This document shows positions 5,683 through 12,404 of a DNA stretch of 12,404 bases, one piece after another. Source of the stretch: SLJK01 sp964567295 (GTDB lineage Bacteria > Bacillota > Dethiobacteria > DTU022 > UBA8154); NCBI GenBank assembly GCA_964567295.1, contig CAZMLU010000047.1, forward strand, positions 1 through 12,404. Direction: 5' to 3'. The position numbers and the translations under genes were made by a program. Under the pieces are notes generated by a model. That model did no database searches. It was not told the DNA's origin and worked only from the letters and a program-made list of their open reading frames with translations. Each line of letters begins with the position of its first letter. The stretch's first letter is position 1.

Positions 5683-8600
5683 GTGATATTTAAAGGAATC
5701 TGCATGGGAGCAGCAACTATAAGCATGGTAACAGTAGAAAAAAATGGGAATGATTTGCAGCTCGTAGATACGGCGTCTATAACTCACGAAGGAGAGCTTC
5801 AACGCACTCTCATGAACATGCTTCCCGAAGAATCCAGGGCACGCCTTTCAATAACAGGACGGCGGTTCAGAGATCTTCTTTCTGTTCCTGGCATCTCCGA
5901 ACCTGAAGCTATTGAGTTGGCTTACGATTTTTGCAAGAAGGATACCGCTTTTGATGCGATCGTTAGTGCCGGAAGTGAAACCGTAATTCTCTACGAAGTA
6001 AGCAAGGAAGGGCGTATCGTAAATGTTCACACGGGCAGCAAGTGTGCATCGGGCACTGGTGAATTCTTCTTGCAACAGATAGAGAGGATGGGCCTGGATC
6101 CAGAAGAAGCTTTGAATAGTGCCCGGGGATTTGAACCTTACCCTGTAGCCGGGCGCTGCTCTGTTTTTTGCAAGAGTGACTGCACGCATGCCTTGAATAA
6201 AGGAGAAAAAAAGGGAAAAGTAGTCGCCGGACTCTGCAAGATGGTGGCAGTAAAAATTATAGAATTGGTCCGCAATACAGGCTGCAACAGCATTCTCCTT
6301 GTAGGAGGCATGTCCAAAAACCATCTTATGGTAGATTTTCTCAGGCAAGAGGTGGAGGTAGTTGTTCCCGAAGAGGCACCTTATTTTGAAGCCTTGGGTG
6401 CTGCAATATGGGGAGCTTATCAGGAAGTTGAAGAAGTAGAGATCAAGGAAGAAGCACTTTTTGCTCCTTCGCACAGTTCCTTTTCTTTTCTCCCTACTTT
6501 GGAAGAGGCCAGGGACTTGGTTACTTTTAAGAAAACCCTCAAGGATGAAGCCAGGGAGAAAGACCGACTTTTATTGGGGCTTGATGTGGGTTCTACAACT
6601 ACAAAAGCAGTTCTCCTACGGGAAGAAGATAAAGCGCTGGTGGCTTCAATCTACCTACGTACCATGGGTGATCCGGTGCAAGCAGCCCGGAATTGTTATA
6701 CTTCTTTGGCCCAACAGGTCCCCGAAACCGTGGAAATAATTGGTTTGGGAGTCACAGGTTCAGGGCGTCAAATTGCCGCCATGCATGCCCTCACTGAGGG
6801 GGTTATCAATGAAATTATTGCCCACGCCACCGCCGCCTTATATTTCGATCCCCAGGTGGATACTATTTTTGAAATAGGAGGTCAGGACGCCAAGTACACA
6901 TATATCGTTAACGGGGTTCCTGCAGATTATGCCATGAACGAAGCCTGCTCTGCTGGAACCGGCTCATTCCTGGAAGAAGCAGCACGGGAAACCCTTGAAG
7001 TAGAGATGACCTCCATCGCACCAAGAGCTATGAAGTCGAGCTCACCCCCTAACTTTAATGACCAGTGCGCTGCATTTATTGGCAGCGATATCAAAACTGC
7101 CATCCAAGAGGGTATTAGTACTGAAGACGTTTTGGGAGGGTTAGTCTATTCTATCTGCCTCAATTACCTTAATCGCGTTAAAGGTAATAGGCCTGACGGA
7201 CAAAAAATATTCATGCAAGGTGGGGTTTGCTACAACAAAGCAGTTCCTATAGCCATGGCATCACTTCTGAACAAAGAAATTGTAGTCCCCCCGGAACCAG
7301 GATTAATGGGAGCTTTTGGGGTAGCCCTGGATATTAGCGAAAAAATAAACCTGGGTCTTCTTACTGAAAATAGCTTTAACCTGGAAGAGCTTGCAGCTAG
7401 GGAAATCCAGTATGAAAAACCCTTCGACTGCAAGGGAGACGAAGGATGTGACCGTAGGTGCACTATAAACGTTCTTCGCATCGAAGGCAAAAAATACCCC
7501 TTTGGTGGAGGATGCAGTCGTTACAGCGGTATTTCCAGGCAACCATCCCGCAAGGCTGAGAATCTTGACCTGGTTTACCTGCGAGAAAAACTGCTTTTCC
7601 GACAAGAAAAGGTAACGTCACCCCTCACCTCGAGCGGTCAAACGGTAGGATTAACCCCTTCCCTGATGACAAACAGCCTCTATCCTCTGTATTTTAGCTT
7701 TTTTTCTTATCTGGGCTTTGAGGTAATTACTCCCTCCCACCCTGATCCTGCCGGACAACAGTATCAAGGAGCGCCTTTTTGTTTTCCGGTAGAACTAGCC
7801 CACGGCTACATCTACGAACTTTTCAAGCATAAACCTGACTACATTTTTCTGCCACAGGTAAAAGGTCTTCCAGCCAGTAAAGGAAATGAAGTCTCTATAA
7901 CCTGTCCTCTCTCACAAGGCGAACCATATTACCTGCGCTCCGCTTTTCAACAGCTGCGGGATGACAAAAAAGTTCTTACTCCGGTACTGGATTTTTCTTC
8001 CGGCTATGAATCCCAGGAAAAACAGTTCCTCGAATTGGCGCGGAAATTGGGATATGCTGGCCGAGAAGCCTCCCGGGCCTACCGCTTTGCTGTTTCCATG
8101 CAGAAAGAAACTCTCGAGCAATTTAAACGTTACGGTCAAGAACTTCTGGAAGAGTTGGCCGCAAACCCTGAACAAAAAGCCGTTATCTTATTTGGACGTT
8201 CCTATAATGCGTTTTCGGTTACTGCAAACCTGGGCATTCCTCACAAATTCGCTTCCCGGGGCTGGAAAATCGTCCCCTACGAATTTCTTCCTTTTGAAGA
8301 GGAAGAAACAGATAAAGAAATGTATTGGTCCAGCGGGCAGGCAATCCTGCAGGCTGCTCGCCTGATAGCACGGCACCCACAACTTTTCGGTGCATTCATC
8401 ACCAACTTTAGCTGTGGCCCCGATTCATTCCTGATAGGATACTTCCGGGAAATTATGGGCAGCAAGCCTTCCCTTACCCTGGAACTGGATGGACACACCG
8501 CCGATGCCGGACTGGACACCAGGATTGAGGCATTTCTGGATATTGTGAGCAGCTACATGCAGTCTTTCCTCAAAGAAACTCCAATAGCTGAGGGAAAAAT

Positions 8601-9963
8601 GAATGGACGTCCTAAGGCCCTTTTTAAAAAAGAAGGCACATATCTCCAACTTCCTGACGGAGACCTTCTTCCCCTAACTGACCCAAGGGTAAAAGTACTA
8701 ATTCCCTCCATGGGTGAACAGGGAAACCCCCTCCTTTCTTCCGTGATGACCGCTCAAGGAATCAACAGCATACCTCTTCCTCCACCAAACGAAAAAGAAC
8801 TTAAACTGGGGAGAGCCAACAGCAGCTGCAAAGAATGCCTTCCCCTGCAGCTGACAGTAGGCAGCTTGCTGCGCTACCTGGATGAAAACCCCAATAATGA
8901 CGGGGAACAGCTGGTATATTTCATGCCTAATGCATCAGGGCCTTGCCGCTTCGGACAGTACCAAGTTTTCATTAACCACCTCCTGGACAACCAGGGAATC
9001 AATAACGTAACCACCCTTTCTCTGAGCGCCGAAAACAGCTACGGGGGGTTAAGTATGAGTTTTGCCCTACGCGCCTGGCAAGGCCTGGTTATAGCCGATG
9101 TCATGCATGAAATTTTCAACACTCTTATGGTCGTGGCTTTAGACCGTCAGGCAGCCCGGGAAGCCTACCAGGAAGCATATAACCTGCTAAATAATGTTTT
9201 GCTCCAGGGGGGAAGATGGCGTGAAATTAAAAAAGCACTGGAAAGGGCTTCTGAAATACTCTCTTCCATTGAGCTTGTAAGTGAACCAGCAGAGGTGCCC
9301 AAAGTGGCATTGCTGGGGGAAATCTATGTAAGGCACGATAATTTTTCCTGCCAGGGGTTGGTGGAATATCTGGCTTCTCAAGGAATCATTGCCACTGTAG
9401 CACCCATTAACGAATGGATTTATTACTGCGACTACCTGGTTCAAAAGGGTATCTCTCCCCATGCCACACTCAAAGAACGCTGGAAAAACCGAATACAATG
9501 GCATGTAAAGCGTTGGTTCGAAAAAGAAATCAAGCAAACTTTGGCCGAGTCAAAGTTATACCACTACCGGCTCACCGATGTTGAAAAAATCATGGTTGGT
9601 GGAGAAAAATTGATCAACCCGCGACTTACGGGGGAAGCAATTCTTACCGTATCCACTGCTCTCGACGAAATTATCGATGAAGTTTCAGGAGCTATCGCTA
9701 TCGGCCCCTTCGGGTGCATGCCAAACCGCATGGCCGAGGCAGTTGCCGGAAAAACTCTTTCCCAAGAAAAACCCAATTTCTCCCGTGACGAAAAGCTTAC
9801 AGAACGCATCCTTACCCGCAATCCACACCTTCCCTTCATGGTCATTGAAACAGACGGGAGCGTTTTCCCACAAGTGGTACAGGCCCGGCTGGAAAGTTTT
9901 GTACTACAGGTAAAACGCCTGCACCAGATCATAGAAGAGGAAAAGCTACTGCACCGGCATTGA
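5683..9963 (+). CDS. Giant acyl-CoA dehydratase activase-related protein: two BadF/HgdC-type ATPase modules fused to two HgdA/HgdB-like modules
   Basis: Activases of this class use ATP to push an electron from a [4Fe-4S] cluster to an iron-sulfur acceptor enzyme. Module 1 (about 1-250) has cluster-type cysteines C121 (KCASGTGEF) and C159 (GRCSVFC) but lacks the phosphate motifs. Module 2 (about 297-560) is complete: LDVGSTTTK at 300-308, VTGSGR at 357-362, GGQDAK at 399-404, C422 (NEACSAGTGSF), C462 and QGGVCYNK. A cysteine-rich link follows (C583, C589, C593, C611). A DUF2229-type module (about 655-960) has C700, C741 and C911 and ends in DGHTADAGLDTRIEAF. The last module (about 1005-1415) has CKEC at 1049-1052, C1088 and C1345 in GPFGCMP, and ends in a similar RLESF element. 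The GTG start has GAGGTG 6 nt upstream. Family call firm; the reaction it serves is unknown. Confidence 0.9.
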   Translation: MIFKGICMGAATISMVTVEKNGNDLQLVDTASITHEGELQRTLMNMLPEESRARLSITGRRFRDLLSVPGISEPEAIELAYDFCKKDTAFDAIVSAGSETVILYEVSKEGRIVNVHTGSKCASGTGEFFLQQIERMGLDPEEALNSARGFEPYPVAGRCSVFCKSDCTHALNKGEKKGKVVAGLCKMVAVKIIELVRNTGCNSILLVGGMSKNHLMVDFLRQEVEVVVPEEAPYFEALGAAIWGAYQEVEEVEIKEEALFAPSHSSFSFLPTLEEARDLVTFKKTLKDEAREKDRLLLGLDVGSTTTKAVLLREEDKALVASIYLRTMGDPVQAARNCYTSLAQQVPETVEIIGLGVTGSGRQIAAMHALTEGVINEIIAHATAALYFDPQVDTIFEIGGQDAKYTYIVNGVPADYAMNEACSAGTGSFLEEAARETLEVEMTSIAPRAMKSSSPPNFNDQCAAFIGSDIKTAIQEGISTEDVLGGLVYSICLNYLNRVKGNRPDGQKIFMQGGVCYNKAVPIAMASLLNKEIVVPPEPGLMGAFGVALDISEKINLGLLTENSFNLEELAAREIQYEKPFDCKGDEGCDRRCTINVLRIEGKKYPFGGGCSRYSGISRQPSRKAENLDLVYLREKLLFRQEKVTSPLTSSGQTVGLTPSLMTNSLYPLYFSFFSYLGFEVITPSHPDPAGQQYQGAPFCFPVELAHGYIYELFKHKPDYIFLPQVKGLPASKGNEVSITCPLSQGEPYYLRSAFQQLRDDKKVLTPVLDFSSGYESQEKQFLELARKLGYAGREASRAYRFAVSMQKETLEQFKRYGQELLEELAANPEQKAVILFGRSYNAFSVTANLGIPHKFASRGWKIVPYEFLPFEEEETDKEMYWSSGQAILQAARLIARHPQLFGAFITNFSCGPDSFLIGYFREIMGSKPSLTLELDGHTADAGLDTRIEAFLDIVSSYMQSFLKETPIAEGKMNGRPKALFKKEGTYLQLPDGDLLPLTDPRVKVLIPSMGEQGNPLLSSVMTAQGINSIPLPPPNEKELKLGRANSSCKECLPLQLTVGSLLRYLDENPNNDGEQLVYFMPNASGPCRFGQYQVFINHLLDNQGINNVTTLSLSAENSYGGLSMSFALRAWQGLVIADVMHEIFNTLMVVALDRQAAREAYQEAYNLLNNVLLQGGRWREIKKALERASEILSSIELVSEPAEVPKVALLGEIYVRHDNFSCQGLVEYLASQGIIATVAPINEWIYYCDYLVQKGISPHATLKERWKNRIQWHVKRWFEKEIKQTLAESKLYHYRLTDVEKIMVGGEKLINPRLTGEAILTVSTALDEIIDEVSGAIAIGPFGCMPNRMAEAVAGKTLSQEKPNFSRDEKLTERILTRNPHLPFMVIETDGSVFPQVVQARLESFVLQVKRLHQIIEEEKLLHRH

Positions 9964-11901
9964 AAAATTCTCCAGCTCTCCAGCTATTTCTTCCCAACGG
10001 GAATAAAGGTCGTCTACTTTTTCCCGCACTCTTTTGAGCTCTTCCATGACATCCCTGGCCTTGTCATAGTCTTCGTAAATACCTTGCTCGGCCAGCTTTT
10101 TTTCTAGTTCTGCCGCCCTTTCTTCTTCTTGCAGGATCTCTTCCTCCTGAGCTTTTAACATTTCCTTCAAACGCTGTTGGTGCTTTTTTTGAGCTTCCTG
10201 CTTGCGGTGCTGCTTTTTCTCCTCCTCCCGCTGCTTCAAGCGCTTTTTTTTCTCCTCGCTATGCCCGCGAGAATAGGAAGGGCCTTCTTGTTGTTGAGTT
10301 TTGAACTTCAAAAAATTTTCAAAGCTGCCTTTAAAATAACTCACCTGGCTTTCTCTTACTTCCAGGATCCCCGCTGCCAAACGGGAAATAAAATAGCGGT
10401 CGTGAGAAACCAGCAGAAGCGTCCCCGGAAAATTGTCCAATGCTGCTTCCAACTCTTCCATTCCCGCTATATCTAAGTGATTGGTTGGCTCATCCATAAT
10501 AAGAAAGTTGCTCTGGTTGAGAGCCATAAGAGCAATGGCCAAGCGGCTTTTTTCGCCTCCGCTTAATTCTCCCACCCGTTTGAATACTTCTTCGCCCTTA
10601 AAGAGGTATTTTCCCAGGTGCTTACGAGCCTCCGACTCTGTAAACTCCGAGGCATCATAAATTATCTTCAGCGGGGTGCTCTCGGGATGCAATTCCTTCT
10701 GTTCCTGGTCAAAATAGGCAATCTCAACTGCGGGACCAATAAATACCTTGCCGCTGTTTGGAAATAGTTCTCCGGTCATTACTTTTAAAAGAGTACTCTT
10801 GCCAGAACCATTAGGACCTACTACGGCCAATCGATCCCCCCAGTTTATCTCCAGGTTAACCCCGTCAAATATTTTATATTCACCGAAATACCTGGAGACA
10901 TTTTCTAAGCGGGCCACAATCTTGCCGCTTCTTCCGGCGAATTTAAAATCCGCGTTCATGGATTCTTCTGTTTTCAATTCCTGTAGGGGCTCCATTTTTC
11001 CCAGGCGTTTTTCTCGGCTACGAGCCTGTTTTTTGGTTCTTTCATCGGCCTTTGCATTCCTTATAAATTCCAGGTCTTTTTTCCAGGCCGAGTGCTGTTT
11101 TTTGAAAGTCTTCTCCAGGGTTACTCTATCTTGCTGCCTTTGAAAGATAAAGGCTGAATAATTACCCCTGTAGTATTTGACCTTCTTCTCTTCCAGGGAA
11201 GCAATGCCATGCACCACTCTATCCAGAAAAAACCGGTCATGAGAAACCACCAGCAAAGCACCTCTCCAGTTCTGCAGGTAACCTTCTAGCCATTCCACAG
11301 CATCAAAATCCAGGCTATTGGTAGGCTCGTCCAGGAGGAGCAATTCCGGTTCATTCAAAAGTAGAGAAGCCAACTGTGCCCTGGTCTTCTCTCCGCCGCT
11401 GAAGCTGGCCATTTCCCTGGCTAAATCCTCCTTCTCAAAGCCCAGCCCGCGGGCCACATCTTCCACGCGAGCTTCCAGGGTGTATCCTTTTTTTTCTTCA
11501 AAAAGGTGGGAAAGCTCCCCGTATTTTTCCATAAGTTTAGCAGTCAATTCCCTGTTTTCTTTAACGTGGGGAAGAGACATCTTTTTTTCCAGGAAAGCCA
11601 ATTGATCTTTTAGAAAAACAATATCTCCTACAGCACGGAACAAGTAATCCCGCAAAGTTATCTCAGGCAAAAGGCCTGGTTTCTGACTCAAGTAACCCCA
11701 GGTCAAGCCCTTTGAGAAGAAAAGGTCTCCGCTGTCCTTTTCTTCTTCGCCCGTAATTATTTTTAACAGTGTTGTTTTACCGCTGCCGTTAGGTCCCACT
11801 AAACCTAACTTCTCTCCCTTGTGAAACTGTAGGGATATTCCCTCCAAAACACTGTTTTCACCAAAAGATTTGTATAGTTCCTGTAAAGTAACCAGGGCCA
11901 T
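9946..11901 (-). CDS. ABC-F family ATPase (ribosome-associated, YdiF/Uup-like) with C-terminal coiled coil
   Basis: ABC-F proteins have no membrane part; they bind the ribosomal E site and help stalled or drug-bound ribosomes. This 651-aa protein has two ATPase domains. The first has Walker A GPNGSGKTT (36-44), signature SFSGGEK (166-172), Walker B LLLLDEPTNSLD (187-198) and H221. The second has GPNGSGKST (362-370), LSGGEKSR (446-453), LIMDEPTNHLD and H500. Both catalytic glutamates (E192, E471) are present. A basic linker at about 245-325 corresponds to the P-site tRNA interaction motif. Residues 545-645 form a highly charged Lys/Glu/Gln coiled coil, as in the housekeeping Uup/YdiF branches. 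The ATG at 11901 has GGAGG 8 nt upstream. Its 3' end overlaps the activase gene tail to tail by 18 bp. A 39-codon ORF precedes it by 18 bp. A drug-resistance role is possible but not indicated. Confidence 0.93.
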   Translation of the reverse strand: MALVTLQELYKSFGENSVLEGISLQFHKGEKLGLVGPNGSGKTTLLKIITGEEEKDSGDLFFSKGLTWGYLSQKPGLLPEITLRDYLFRAVGDIVFLKDQLAFLEKKMSLPHVKENRELTAKLMEKYGELSHLFEEKKGYTLEARVEDVARGLGFEKEDLAREMASFSGGEKTRAQLASLLLNEPELLLLDEPTNSLDFDAVEWLEGYLQNWRGALLVVSHDRFFLDRVVHGIASLEEKKVKYYRGNYSAFIFQRQQDRVTLEKTFKKQHSAWKKDLEFIRNAKADERTKKQARSREKRLGKMEPLQELKTEESMNADFKFAGRSGKIVARLENVSRYFGEYKIFDGVNLEINWGDRLAVVGPNGSGKSTLLKVMTGELFPNSGKVFIGPAVEIAYFDQEQKELHPESTPLKIIYDASEFTESEARKHLGKYLFKGEEVFKRVGELSGGEKSRLAIALMALNQSNFLIMDEPTNHLDIAGMEELEAALDNFPGTLLLVSHDRYFISRLAAGILEVRESQVSYFKGSFENFLKFKTQQQEGPSYSRGHSEEKKKRLKQREEEKKQHRKQEAQKKHQQRLKEMLKAQEEEILQEEERAAELEKKLAEQGIYEDYDKARDVMEELKRVREKVDDLYSRWEEIAGELENFSMPVQ

Positions 11902-11919
11902 TGCTTTTTCCTCCAGCTA

Positions 11920-12039
11920 TTAGATCGTTCTTTCAAAAACCTCCACCTGCAAGGTAGTCATCTCGTCCAAGAAAGCGATTGCCTCAGGCGGAGCTTTCTC
12001 CTTTACATTACCATAGTTTCTTGAAATTGAACAGAGCAT
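11920..12039 (-). CDS. Small ORF (39 aa) just upstream of the ABC-F gene; hypothetical or leader peptide
   Basis: An ATG at 12039 opens 39 codons (MLCSISRNYGN... ending EVFERTI) and a TAA 18 bp before the ABC-F start, on the same strand. The peptide is soluble and acidic in its second half, and its codons resemble those of neighbouring genes. Only a weak purine stretch (AAAG) precedes the ATG, and the frame is open for nine codons upstream to a TAA without another good start. It is either a small co-transcribed protein or an upstream ORF that controls the ABC-F gene. I see no known family and no clear attenuator hairpin between the two. Confidence 0.4.
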   Translation of the reverse strand: MLCSISRNYGNVKEKAPPEAIAFLDEMTTLQVEVFERTI

Positions 12040-12067
12040 CGTTCTTTGTGAGAAACACCAAGCGCTT

Positions 12068-12112
12068 TATAATTATCTTCCTGAAAAAAATATAATTATT
12101 TTCCTGAAAAAA
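12068..12112. repeat. Two tandem copies of a 23-bp AT-rich repeat
   Basis: The units at 12068-12090 and 12091-12112 share TATAATTAT-(C/T)-TTCCTGAAAAAA and differ at one base. They sit between the small ORF/ABC-F start region and the terminator of the right-hand gene. The A-run of the second copy forms the T-tract of that terminator on the minus strand. The repeat begins 28 bp upstream of the 39-codon ORF, so it may overlap its promoter. A simple duplication is the minimal explanation. Confidence 0.7.
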
Positions 12113-12142
12113 GAGGGAAGCCTTTAATAAAGCAGGCTCCCC
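12107..12142 (-). terminator. Rho-independent terminator of the membrane-protein gene
   Basis: On the minus strand GGGGAGCC (12142-12135) pairs with GGCTTCCC (12122-12115) over 8 bp with one G-U pair. The loop is 12 nt, and TCTTTTTT follows the stem. It lies 62 bp past the stop of the gene ending at 12204, and separates that gene from the ABC-F unit. Confidence 0.8.
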
Positions 12143-12203
12143 TGTTGCATATATTCTCGCTTCAATTGTATTTAGTCTCATATCTACTTTAAAACTTTTT
12201 GAA

Positions 12204-12404
12204 CTACTCCTTGGATTTATAATTCTTTAACCATTCATCCAGCTCCCGGGCTGCAATCTCCTTGCCTCCCAGACCAAAAGCCAAAATGGCTGAAATAGCA
12301 ATAGTCCCCAGAATCAACCCAAAAGCTACCAATATAATCTCATCGGCCAGACCCATCCTTTGCAATGCCATGGCACCAGCAAGCACCAGGATGGAGTACT
12401 TGGC
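12204..12404 (-). CDS. C-terminal 66 residues of a small membrane protein with TM_helix/MscS-like repeat, cut by window edge
   Basis: The reading frame is open to the right edge, so the true start is outside the window. The visible part holds the end of one hydrophobic segment (SILVLAGAMAL), a short polar turn (QRMGLADE), and a second membrane helix (IILVAFGLILGTIAISAILAFGLGG). An amphipathic, charged cytoplasmic tail (KEIAARELDEWLKNYKSKE) follows. The pattern ALQ-x-LGLA...AFGLGG(K/R)xxAxxxLxxWL is typical of the conserved TM_helix repeat found in MscS-related small membrane proteins. Whether the full protein is a channel or only a TM_helix-repeat protein cannot be told from this fragment. 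A strong terminator follows 62 bp downstream. Confidence 0.75.
   Translation of the reverse strand, partial: AKYSILVLAGAMALQRMGLADEIILVAFGLILGTIAISAILAFGLGGKEIAARELDEWLKNYKSKE

Noticed and set aside
5848..6474. Long open frame (208 codons) on the minus strand inside the activase gene
   Set aside because: It lies entirely antisense to a gene with clear ATPase motifs and resembles no protein family; it is a shadow frame.

Overview
The window reads like part of the chromosome of a strictly anaerobic Firmicute, probably a clostridial or Peptococcaceae-type syntroph, sulfate reducer or acetogen. Grounds: a tungsten-type aldehyde:ferredoxin oxidoreductase, a giant ATP-dependent activase of the 2-hydroxyacyl-CoA dehydratase/benzoyl-CoA reductase class, strong AGGAGG-type ribosome binding sites, and frequent GTG/TTG start codons. 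No tRNA, rRNA, CRISPR array, transposase or phage gene was found.

Region 1 (minus strand, 1-3689) is a four-gene operon. In transcription order it holds a phenylacetate-CoA-ligase-family enzyme, an unrecognised 63-aa protein with a CX4C motif, an FAD/NAD(P) oxidoreductase, and an aldehyde:ferredoxin oxidoreductase whose 3' part lies beyond the window. The last two genes overlap by 4 bp. The likely job is to oxidise an (aryl)acetaldehyde to the acid, pass electrons to NAD+ or ferredoxin, and activate the acid as a CoA thioester. A very good sigma-54 (-24/-12) promoter lies 48 bp upstream of the ligase start. Two copies of a TGGTCA-N4-TGA element, 31 bp apart, lie 87-118 bp further upstream.

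Region 2 (minus strand, 3948-5363) is a PAS-AAA-HTH sigma-54 activator, the obvious candidate to drive that promoter. It is divergent from region 3 across an AT-rich spacer of about 320 bp.

Region 3 (plus strand, 5683-9963) is one 1426-aa gene. It carries two HgdC/BadF-type ATPase modules followed by two stretches that resemble HgdA/HgdB-type [Fe-S] subunits. One chain thus appears to reproduce a complete activator-dimer plus dehydratase-heterodimer layout.

Region 4 (minus strand, 9946-12039) is an ABC-F ATPase preceded by a 39-codon ORF. The ABC-F gene overlaps the 3' end of the activase gene tail to tail by 18 bp. Upstream are a 23-bp tandem repeat and the terminator of a membrane-protein gene (TM_helix/MscS-like) that enters from the right edge.

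The sequence supports the gene identities and the regulatory sites. The aromatic or aryl-acetaldehyde substrate assignment is inference from gene context.
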